From Persicaria tinctoria (lineage: Eukaryota > Streptophyta > Magnoliopsida > Caryophyllales > Polygonaceae), in assembly GCA_037127255.1 (NCBI GenBank), contig JBANSL010000008.1, forward strand, positions 1,078,896 through 1,142,895: a stretch of DNA of 64,000 nt, read 5' to 3'. Positions 23,101 through 31,645 of this stretch are shown piece by piece (position 1 is the stretch's first letter; the number at the start of each line of letters is the position of its first letter). The notes beneath the pieces were generated by a model. It was not told the DNA's origin and searched no databases. It saw nothing but the letters and a program-made list of their open reading frames with translations. Made by a program: the position numbers and the translations under genes.

Positions 23101-23263
23101 TGTTTTTAGGGTCATGGAGGTCTGATTTGAACACCATGAGGCCTAAAACATCATCATTCAGCTGAGTTGATGTAGGGTCTTCGGCATTCGCTTCGCATTC
23201 ATACAATGATTGGAATGAAACTAGCACAAGAACAGCAAGAAAAAAATGATTTTGGTAGGCCAT
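20143..23263 (-). CDS. LRR receptor-like pseudokinase, At3g28040-like
   Basis: Two exons, 21714..23263 and 20143..21622, encode about 1009 aa. The first Met of the frame is at 23275, but the second (MAYQNHFFLAVLVLVSFQS) gives a cleaner signal peptide. Order: signal peptide; N-terminal LRR cap (LNDDVLGLMVFKSDL, CSWGFIRC); about 20 leucine-rich repeats; transmembrane segment at about 642-671; and a kinase-like domain. The VAIK lysine is present (about residue 751) and DFG is present (about 868), but the catalytic HRD is HYN (about 848) and the glycine loop is reduced to SEVGGDVYKA. Arabidopsis At3g28040, which it matches along its length, is annotated as probably inactive. Likely a plasma-membrane receptor or co-receptor without phosphotransfer; the ligand is unknown. 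Confidence 0.9.
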
Positions 23264-23275
23264 AAGATCAAACAC

Positions 23276-24722
23276 TTTGAGCTAATTTTTATTTATGAGT
23301 CACTGGTGGAATGTGATTTTTTGAATGTTTGTGTGCAGCTTATAAGGTCTGTGATAGATTCCAATCAACTTACCAAAGTTTTTATTTTTATATTTTCCTT
23401 CTGAAAATCTCTCATTAATGATTTTGTCTTCTTTTCTTTTTGGCATGGCATTCTCTGAAAGGGTGGCAAATTGTCTCTTGTATGGTTTCTTTCTTGTTGA
23501 ACTGATCACCTTGTTTTTATGTCTTCCATTTTTTTTTAAAATTAATATTTATTGTGGAGTATAAATTTTGAATTTGGTTAATTATGACAAACAGGTACAA
23601 TACAATGCCTGGAAAATGGGGTTGCCCCTTCTTGGTGTTGTGTTGGTGGTTTGCAGAATATAAACACACCTGTTTGCAGATAAATTCCTTTGGGAACACC
23701 AAAATTGTTTCAAATTAAATGGAAAACTAAAGAGATTTTTTTTTTTCATTTTTTTTCCCAGAAAAAGACATTCCTGCATATGCAGAAGCAGTAGCAATTC
23801 ACAAGAGCAATAATTGGAGTACAAAATTCATACTGTAATCATTATCAACTGATGCAAACTTCATTGTTTCTATGATTCTACACTATTAATGATTCAATTA
23901 ATATGACAGCAAAATGAAGGACCTCTAATCATCCAAATTACTACTGTATTCTTATTTTTCATTGATTTTTGAATGGAATCTAGTACATTAGACTTTTAAT
24001 ACATCATGGGTTACTGTCTTTTTAAATTTGTACTATCAGATTACTAACATTTCACTGACACTGGTGGTAATTTGGAGCATTATCATACTTTTATCAGTGT
24101 ACTGACAAATTGAAGAACCTGAAATCAACCCAATAAATAATTTCACTATCAGTCAGTAATTAACATTTCAATGACAGTGGTTGGTGAATTGTACTATTGT
24201 AGTATAATGATTTTTTTAGCTTATAAATTGTACTGATAAAAATTTACTACTACTGTAAAAACTTGTGCTTTGCAATTCAAATTGGTAGGAAATTTTTTGA
24301 AGTAATTTTGAGGTGAGATAAATAGGGGCAGGAAAAAAAGGGTTATTGGAGAGATCATTTTCATGTCGTTAGCAAAGGAAGAGGTTAATGTCTGTATCAA
24401 AAAGCCAGATATGATGCTTACCAACTGACAGGAATGTGAATTTTGACTGTTTTATTCAGTCAATTTTGATGGGATTTTGTGCAATTTAAGTGGGAATTTG
24501 AAACAAAAATAATCAATGAAATATAAAAGTGCAGTAATTTAGAGGCTGAAGGTTGGGAGTGGGAGTGACTGTGATCTCAGCTGCAAGTTGGGGAAGATCC
24601 AAAAAACATTCACGGGAAAGGTAGTGACTGATGGTGGATTGCATTTGCTGCCATTGAGATTGCCAATGAAATTCAACAAGGCAAGTGCCCCCACCTATTC
24701 TACCTTTACTATTAAAAATATA
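23276..24722. other. AT-rich intergenic region upstream of the LRR kinase gene
   Basis: The promoter of the minus-strand LRR gene should lie in the first several hundred bases. The rest is AT-rich with poly-T runs and no supported gene. The word ctgacactggtggt near 24055 and a variant near 24170 (atgacagtggttggt) suggest an old local duplication. Confidence 0.45.
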
Positions 24723-24955
24723 CTAACTCCGTTCCATAATACATGGCTTTTCCCTTTTGACATGTTTTTTAAAGAGTGAAAAACTCTATGAAATATTATT
24801 TTTTTAATCAAATTTTTTATATCATTTGATACTTATTACTAATAAGTATCAAATTATATAAAAAAATTAATTAAAAAATAATATTTCATATAGTTTTTCA
24901 CTCCTTAAAGAGCGTGCCGAAAACTAAAGACTCATTTATTTTGGAACGGAGGGAG
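24723..24955. mobile_element. Stowaway-like MITE
   Basis: A 233-bp element beginning CTAACTCCGTTCC after TA and ending GGAACGGAGGGAG before TA. The two arms form a long inverted repeat around 24770-24910. The left end carries two substitutions relative to the canonical CTCCCTCCGTTCC. Confidence 0.85.
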
Positions 24956-25127
24956 TATATTTTAAAGTTAGGGTCAAACATACCAAGTTCCTTATGGGCC
25001 GGGCCTGAATTATGTAGGACAGTTGGAGTATTAGTGGGCCTGAGCCCTGAGGTATATTTAAGTTTTGGCCAAATTGCATAAAACTACTCCTTTAATAGCC
25101 CATTTTGCTCAAAATCACCCCTTATAC

Positions 25128-25518
25128 TAGGAGTGTTATTTGAGCTGAACGAGCCGAGCTTGACATCTTCAAGCTTGGTTAGTTTGTTCAACGAGCTCGA
25201 GCCGAGCCAAACCTAATTTTTAAACGAGCTTTTTATTTTGTTCAAGCTTGACTTGTTTAAGAAATGAACGAGCTCGAGCCGAGATTTTTTCGAGCTTTAA
25301 ATAGTTCTACTTAGTATTAACATGTTAACTTAATAGAAAATTTAGAAATTCCATAGAATTCGAGCTATTCGAGCTTTATTCGAATGACACGAGCTTTCAA
25401 CCGAGCTTAAAATTTTGTTCAAGCTCGGCTTGTTTAAATAAGTAAGCGAGCTCGAGTCGAGCTTTTTCGAGCCAATCCCGAGCCGAGCTTAAGTTGTTCA
25501 GTTCATATAACAGCCCTA
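25128..25518. mobile_element. hAT-type MITE with near-perfect 8-bp target duplication
   Basis: Left end TAGGAGTGTTATTTGAGCTG and right end (reverse complement) TAGGGCTGTTATATGAACTG are terminal inverted repeats with four mismatches in 20. Flanks are CCTTATAC (25120..25127) and CCTTAAAC (25519..25526), an 8-bp duplication with one mismatch, the hAT superfamily length. The inside is rich in cgagccgagctcgagc words. It ends about 60 bp upstream of a truncated F-box gene. Confidence 0.85.
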
Positions 25519-25577
25519 CCTTAAACGTATAATTGTAGTAAACCACTCATTCAAACCCAAAAGTTTGCATAGAACCA

Positions 25578-26559
25578 CCCTAATTCGATTCCGATGCTGT
25601 TGGGCGAACATCATCTCTACTTCACCATCTCCTCCTCGTATGATTCTAACAAATCCTACTTTCTATTCGATCCATCGAAGGATTCCTCATCCTATACTTT
25701 CTACACTCCTGATGATCAAGATCCTCATCGCCTCAAATTTGTACGGACTCCTTTTGAACCCCAACCGGTACAAGATACATTATTTCCGGCCCTCAGGGTC
25801 ATCGATGTCGTCCATGGCGTCGTCTGTCTCTCCCAACGAGGGCTTAAATCAACCTACCGCACCGTCCTTTGGAACCCCGCCCTCCATAAGTACATCGAAA
25901 TACCTCTCCCGGCCTCCGATGGACTCGTCACCGGCTTCGGCTTCGATGGGCGTAAGAATGATTTCAAGGTGAAAAATTTATCCCCCGGGAAAAAACCGTT
26001 GTCTTTCGAGGTGTTTTCGACCCAAGAACGACGCTGGAGGAAGGTCGGCACTGACCATATCGACCCTTGCTCGCTCACTTATACCGACGGTGGTTGCTTC
26101 AAAAACGCTGCAATACATTGGATTGCGCGACGGTTTAATGAGGAGGTGTTGTTGATGTTTGATTGCGAGCGCGAGGAGTTGAGAACGATGGAGCTCCCTC
26201 TAGGGCTCAAGGAGCTGCAGGATGCTCGAAAGGTGCTGCTTCCTTTTATTGCTTGTTGTACTGGCACGCTGTCAATCTTGGCACTAACGGTAATGGGTCA
26301 TCAAAGCTTCAAAGTGGCTGCGTGGGTGATGGACAAGTATGGCGTTGCGAGCTCATGGAGGAAGCTGACACGCGATCAAGTCGATCTTGTGGATGTTCGG
26401 GATCATGGTGTTTTCCGACTCGAGATCGAGCATCCTTCGGCTTCGATTTGGAGTCGGATTGGCTCGATGAATAGATCACACCAGCCCTTCAATGGCTACG
26501 TTTTTCAGCCAAGCATGTTTTTAATGGACGGAAAGAGCCTTCCCTTATCGTCGGAGTAG
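25578..26559 (+). pseudogene. F-box-associated protein gene, copy A, F-box lost
   Basis: An intact frame from 25594 encodes 321 aa with the F-box-associated domain (AVLWNP-type motif here TVLWNPALHKYIEIP, and FGFDGRKNDFKV, FEVFSTQERRW). It aligns almost residue for residue with copy B at 29203..30396, but homology at the 5' side begins only at ccctaattcgattcc (about 25573), inside the F-box. A deletion of roughly 40 bp then puts the F-box remainder out of frame. The F-box, which would bind SKP1 in an SCF ubiquitin ligase, is therefore missing. The long ORF could still be expressed as an F-box-less protein. A hAT MITE sits directly upstream. Confidence 0.7.
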
Positions 26560-27023
26560 GAAGGTACCAATCACAAGTTGGTGTGGTGGGTGGACGAGGG
26601 TTAGTTTGGGCTAACCAAGATAGTATATCTTTTTTTACGAGCTCTAGCTACTTATCTATTTTTCTTCTTGTTTGGATATGTGTGTTCTTGTATGATTGTC
26701 TTTTTTGTGTCTGCATTGTCTAGTTTAGACACTTTAACAGATACAGGTCATATGGAAGCTCTCTTGAATCGAGAGAGGGTGATCGAGACTCTCAATTACA
26801 GTTGGGAAAAGAGAGCGTACAATGAGACTCCTCATACTCTGGTTTAAACGGAACGGGATACATACACTGAGCTTACATGAGATTTTTATATGAACATTTT
26901 TAAATTCTACCAAAACTTAAGTAAACATTGGTTCAACCAAAACTCAACTTAATTAATCAAACCTAACTCCATCAACAAAATCCACAGTCTTAAGTCTAAG
27001 TAAAATCGAATTAAACCGAAACT
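26560..27023. other. 3' flank of F-box copy A
   Basis: No gene seen. Low-complexity and AT-rich sequence. Confidence 0.4.
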
Positions 27024-27024
27024 C

Positions 27025-27393
27025 AGGGTCCGTTTGACAATGCAAGTAGCTTTTCGGAGCTTTTGGTTTTAATATTTTATAGTTTTAAATAAGTTAAATA
27101 TAAGATTTTAATTTAATTAGCTTTTAAAATTGGATTTTCAACAGCTACTCGCCCCAAGCTTTTCAAAATTTTATTCATTTTTTTCTATTTGATCAGCTAG
27201 TTTGCATCAGCTACTCTGTCAGCTGGGTTACCGTAACTCATTAGCTTCTGAAAACTCTAATTTAACATATAATTTAACAAACTTAATTCATCCGCTTCTG
27301 AAAACTCTAATTTAACACACTTAATTCATCCGCTTCAGCCACCCTATCAACTTCAGCTAACTCATCAGCTCTGTTTTACCAAACTGATCCTCA
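27025..27393. mobile_element. Possible Tourist/Harbinger-type MITE
   Basis: Left end GGGTCCGTTTGACAATG and right end (reverse complement) GGATCAGTTTGGTAAAA share a GGrTCmGTTTGrnAA pattern and are flanked by tca on both sides. A three-base target duplication and G-rich TIR fit the PIF/Harbinger group. Internal direct repeats (ctgaaaactctaatttaaca) occur near 27247 and 27297. Confidence 0.5.
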
Positions 27394-27449
27394 ATTGAAT
27401 GAAATCTTGTATCAATAGATATCATTTTTAGGGGAATCTAATTCAAGTA

Positions 27450-27770
27450 AACCCGATCAATCAAATGCATGCTCGGCTTTTTTTTTTTTTTTGGTGGGAG
27501 CATGCTCGGCTTTGATATGGGGTTGTTATATGGGCTTAGGTTTTGCTTGAAAAAACTCAACATGAGCTCCTTTTTTACAATTTTAATCTCGATTCAAATT
27601 AAATACTCGTATATACAGCCTTGACTTGAACTCATATAGCTCAAAAATCAAAATGTGTAGAATTTAAAAAGTTTCCCCTATGTTACTGTGAGCCGGAAAA
27701 TATAATTCCTAGGGGCAAATCTGTCATATCCATAGATTGACCAAGTGAGAATTTATTTTCCCTACCAAAA
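27450..27770. repeat. Block duplicated with 30800..30935
   Basis: The words cttaggttttgcttgaaaaa, acaattttaatctcgattca and a 'tataattcc...gg..caaat' block appear here (27536-27735) and again at 30822-30925 downstream of F-box copy B. This shows that the duplicated unit extended well past the F-box gene. Confidence 0.75.
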
Positions 27771-27911
27771 TCCCTCAAACAATTTCTAACCAATTCAATT
27801 AAGAAGCTAAAGAGAAGTTACAGAAGTACGGAAGAAGTACGGAAGTGACAGAGAAGTCAACCTTCTTTGCCAAGGGAGTGAACTATCTGCTCTATCTGAT
27901 ACTGAACTAGA

Positions 27912-27995
27912 TACCGCGGCTCGCGCCGTTGCTTCCCCCTAAGACGGAACGCTCCTCTACCGATGCATTTTTACATCCCACAGCTTCGGCAGATC
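27912..27995 (-). pseudogene. Plastid 23S rRNA fragment, copy 1
   Basis: On the minus strand this reads GATCTGCCGAAGCTGTGGGA ... and continues through a GTAAAAATGCATCGGTAG-type stretch, which I recognise from the plastid 23S rRNA gene. It is only about 84 bp, so it is a relic, not a functional rRNA. The same fragment recurs at 28675..28784 in the same orientation. Confidence 0.75.
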
Positions 27996-28499
27996 TTGGT
28001 TTGACCTCCTTAACAGGAGATCACCTTGCTTTTAAGAAAGCAGAGCAGGAGTCAATTTCGGGCCACCAAACCCTGCAACTGATGACCATGCCAATGTTCA
28101 TAAAGGGAAGCGTGTACGTTGTCACACTCCCTGCCTTCCAAAGGTGCCTAGAGGACGGGCCAGACACAGCAGAGCAACGACCCGGGAGCGGATTCCCCAC
28201 TAACCCGATTTTCTTCCCTTGGACCATGTCCTCTCTTATTTTTAAAAAGATGATCTTGCTTGGGCCACTGAAGAAGAATTCCGGACTGACCTTATTTCGA
28301 CTTCGGAAATCGGTCTTGGAAATCAACCACTAACTGTTGGAGTGAGCGATCCGAGGGTGAGTTTCTCTTATCACTCTATCGGAAGAGGAGAGGCTATCCT
28401 TAATCTTTGCTAGGCCTAGGCAGTACGCTCGCCAGCTAGGTCAGACTGGAGCAACATTGTATGAGAACATACTACCCATATTTGGGGACAAGGGGCGGA

Positions 28500-28672
28500 A
28501 CGACCTTCGAAATCATAGATCGAACCGCCGAGTCGAAAAAATTGGGTGCTATCATATAGCTTTGTATCGGCTAAGTTCACAAGTTGGAGATAAGCGGACT
28601 CGAACAGCTGACATTCGCCACAGGGTAAGTCATCGTCTCTCAGGCCACCCGACTGATTCTACCATAGAGGCT
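28500..28672 (-). pseudogene. Plastid rRNA-operon spacer fragment
   Basis: Read on the minus strand, it contains CCTCTATGGTAGAATCAGTC, GTTCGAGTCCGCTTATCTCC and GCCGATACAAAGCTATATGA, which I recall from the spacer upstream of the plastid 23S rRNA gene. It directly follows the 23S fragment copy 2 on the same strand, opposite to the native order. The tRNA-like word GTTCGAGTCC is part of this spacer and not a tRNA gene. Confidence 0.6.
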
Positions 28673-28674
28673 GA

Positions 28675-28784
28675 CGATAGCGGCTCGTGCCGTTGCTTCC
28701 CCCTAAGGCGAAACGCTCCCCTACCGATGCATTTTTACATCCCACGGCTTCGGCAGATTGCTTAGCCCCGTTCATCTTCGGCGC
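28675..28784 (-). pseudogene. Plastid 23S rRNA fragment, copy 2
   Basis: Minus strand reads GCGCCGAAGATGAACGGGGC then the same stretch as copy 1, about 25 bp longer at its 5' end. A handful of substitutions separate the two copies, so they are old or were already divergent when inserted. Confidence 0.75.
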
Positions 28785-28990
28785 CCAACCGGAGAGCGGA
28801 TAGCTAATGCATTCCACTACTATTAATTAAGCACTAAACTCTATCCTCTATCAAGCTGATGAGTATTCTCTATGAAGAGATCTGATCGACTTGAACGTCG
28901 AAGGGTCATCCGATTCGTGCCTCGGGGGGCTGTCCTCTCGTCCCTAGCTTCCCGGCCTTTCCTTCTGATAGAATGAAGGACTAACGACAC

Positions 28991-29202
28991 AGTTAGTTTT
29001 CAGACAGGGGCACGAGGCGAAATACACACAAAACTTAGGGATATTGGACGAATTTTTCAAAACTTTTGTATACCTGGCGAATTTACCCTTACCTCAGGGG
29101 CACCAGCCGAAAATTCCGTTTAAAATAATTCATTAAAAAAATGAAATATAGATAGATATAATTTCTTTTTCTTTTTTATAGGTATCAAATAATCTAAACC
29201 TA
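28991..29202 (+). promoter_or_regulatory. Short upstream region of F-box copy B
   Basis: About 210 bp between the organellar insert and the start codon, AT-rich just before the ATG. No promoter element is identifiable. Confidence 0.3.
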
Positions 29203-30396
29203 ATGAACCTTCCTTCGTTGAACATGTCAATGTCAATGGCGTCTAAGATGGATGAACACATATGTGTGGAGATCCTGAAGAGGCTCCCGGTCGAAACCCT
29301 ACTCCGATTCCATTGCGTTTGCAAGCGGTGGAACTCTCTCATATCGTCCTCTTTCTTCGCCAACCATCGCCTCTCCTTCACCCTCTCCTCCTCATATGAT
29401 TCTACTAAATCCTACATTCTATTCGACTCATCGGAGGATTTGTTGTCCTATACTTTCTATACTCCCGATGATCAAGATCCTCGTCGCCTCAAATTTTTAC
29501 CGACTCCTTTCGAACCCCAACCGATACAAAATCCATTCTTCCCAGCCCTCAGGGTCATCAACGTCGTCCATGGTGTCGTCTGTCTCTCCCAACGAGGGCT
29601 TAAATAAACCTACCGCACCGTCCTTTGGAACCCCGCCCTCCATAAGTACGTCGAGATACCTCTCCCGGCCTCCGATGGACTCGTCGCAGGCTTCGGCTTC
29701 GATTGCCGTAAGAATGATTTCAAGGTGGTGAGAAATTTATCCCCCGGGAAAAAACCGTTGTCTTTAGAGGTGTTCTCGACCCAAGAACGACGCTGGAGGA
29801 AGGTCGGTACTGACCATATCGACCCTTGCTCGCTGACTTATACCGACGGTGGCTGCTTCAAAAACGCTGCAATACATTGGATTGCGCAACGGTGCAACGA
29901 GGACGTGTTGCTGATGTTTGATTGCGAGCGCGAGCCTCTAGGGCTCAAGGAGCAGGATGCTCGAAAGGTGCTGCTTCCTTTTATTGCTTGTTGTACTGGC
30001 ATGCTGTCAGTCTTGGAACATACGTTTATGGGTGACCGACGCTTCAAAGTGGCTGTGTGGGTGATGGATGAGTATGGTGTTGCGAGCTCATGGAGGAAGC
30101 TGACACGCGATCAAGTCGATGTTGTGGGTGTTCGGGATTGCGGTGTTTTCCGACTCAAGATCGAGCATCCTTCGGCTTCGATGTGGAGGCGGATTGGCTC
30201 GATGAATAGGTCACACCAGCCCTTCAATGGCTACGTTTTCGAGCCAAGCATGTTTTTAATGGACGGAAATAGCCTTCCCTGGACGGAAATAGCCTTCCCT
30301 TATCGGAGTAGGTTGGTTTTTTTTTTTTTGGAATTCAACGCAACTGGACAAGTCCGGTGGGTCGAGAGGCCGATATCGGATTATTTACCCTTGTAG
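29203..30396 (+). pseudogene. F-box protein gene, copy B, with an in-frame stop
   Basis: The frame opens MNLPSLNMSMSMASKMDEHI and carries a good F-box (about residues 16-60: VEILKRLPVETLLRFHCVCKRW) followed by an F-box-associated domain. A TAA at 29605..29607 replaces the TCA serine codon of copy A (25849..25851); the same frame then stays open to 30396. The product is either a 134-aa F-box-only protein or a broken gene. Near the 3' end a 20-bp unit is duplicated in tandem (30261..30280 and 30281..30300), shifting the terminal frame relative to copy A. F-box proteins are substrate receptors of SCF ubiquitin ligases. Confidence 0.8.
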
Positions 30397-31188
30397 TAAC
30401 GATGTTTTAATTTTCTTTTTCCTCGTACTAATTGTGTTGACATATATTTATAAACTTCTTATTTGCAATATATTTTACATCTTGTTCTTAGCACCTCTTA
30501 TACACATATAGAAGAGTAAACTTGCAATTGCATCTCAATCATGAAATCAAATGAAATAAACTTATCTCATGTTAGATCGCGATGAAGATGGAATGGTTGT
30601 TCTAGTACGTCGAAGATGGGAAACCATTACTAGCAAGGTTGTTTTTCATTTTCCTTTTTTTTTTTATTTTTTTACTCGATGCTTCTACAATTTGTTCGTT
30701 GTCATGAGACATGTGAAGAGATACAAAGAGAGTCTCACATTGAAAATATGAATGAACAAGTCTTATTATATAAACTAGGGGGCTACAACTTCTAGTCAAA
30801 ACTGGGGTGTTATACGGACTTAGGTTTTGCTTGAAAAAACTCAACATGAGCTCTTTTTTTACAATTTTAATCTCGATTCAAATTAAATATAATTCCCAAG
30901 GCCAAATATGTTATATCTATAGATGGACCTAATATTATAAATAAGAGGATCTCTAGTCTCCTTACCGGGTATGCTCTAAGAACTAAACTCTATCCTCAAT
31001 TAAGCTGATGATTATTCTCTATGAAGAGACCTGACTGCGGTTTGTTTTTGTATTATAGGGTTTGAATCTTGGCGTTTGACATCTATCTCCTTCACCCATT
31101 ACTCGTGTGGATTTTCGTCCATTCAATTACTAAAATCATTAACAAGTAGAGTTGTACTATAAACTAAATTTAAATATATTTTCATTTG
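30397..31188. other. 3' flank of F-box copy B, partly duplicated
   Basis: Contains blocks shared with the flank of copy A (30822-30925) and with the right edge of the organellar insert (30985-31020). No gene is supported. Confidence 0.5.
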
Positions 31189-31257
31189 TGGCCTTGGTTT
31201 CATATTCCTCGGGTGTTTTTATCAAAAACACATGCGTGGAATATGAAACCAAGGCCA
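31189..31257. repeat. Perfect-arm inverted repeat, about 69 bp
   Basis: The arms TGGCCTTGGTTTCATATTCC (31189 onward) and its exact reverse complement ending at 31257 enclose a second short pairing (gtgttttt/aaaaacac) and a 3-nt loop. It is compact enough to fold as one hairpin. It may be a miniature foldback element or a small-RNA precursor; nothing else decides. Confidence 0.8.
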
Positions 31258-31275
31258 TAAATGGGCTTCAGCCCA

Positions 31276-31330
31276 TCACGTGTGACACACGGCCTGAGTT
31301 TCCGAAGCACAATCACGTGTGACACACGTG
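31276..31330 (+). promoter_or_regulatory. Cluster of three G-boxes upstream of PWD
   Basis: The 16-bp word TCACGTGTGACACACG occurs twice (31276..31291 and 31313..31328), and the second copy runs into a third CACGTG (31325..31330). CACGTG is bound by bHLH (PIF) and bZIP factors and is a core of light- and ABA-responsive promoters. It lies about 320-370 bp upstream of the PWD start codon. Confidence 0.6.
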
Positions 31331-31645
31331 ACAGATGAACCCTTTTTCATGAATGGGGCCCACTTTAAATGGATACTTTCAATTCTTCGATAATTATGTT
31401 ATGGAGATTGGAGGGTAAGGAAGAAATGGACCGTTCGTCCAGGAATCGCTCCACGGATTATCCACTCTCTCTACCCCCCTTCACTGTAATTTTGTTTGGA
31501 TTCGCATTCAATCAAGCACCCATTGTCAAGATATTTCCTTTGCGCAACTGTGAATCTTCAATTGACTTGGAATTCGGGGGTTAATCCGTCATACCCGTTT
31601 CTCGATTGAGATTTCAGATTCTCAGCACACTGAATCGCACAAGTA

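Larger units (their letters stand above)
27840..28990. other. Organelle-derived mosaic insertion (NUPT/NUMT)
   Basis: About 1.1 kb of base composition unlike the AT-rich surroundings. It contains two plastid 23S rRNA fragments, a piece resembling the plastid rRNA-operon spacer (28500..28672), another short spacer piece (28785..28820), and unassigned stretches (27996-28480, 28850-28990) that look organellar, probably mitochondrial. The order of plastid pieces is rearranged relative to the plastid genome, which suggests transfer through a mitochondrial genome that already carried plastid DNA. Boundaries are approximate. A word from its right edge (aaactctatcctc..tcaagctgatga) reappears at 30985-31020. 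Confidence 0.65.

Noticed and set aside
24588..24779. 63-aa ORF overlapping the start of a MITE
   Set aside because: It runs into the Stowaway element and has no recognisable motif.
28580..28625. tRNA gene suggested by GTTCGAGTCC on the minus strand
   Set aside because: The surrounding sequence matches my memory of plastid rRNA-operon spacer and no full cloverleaf or anticodon arm can be drawn.
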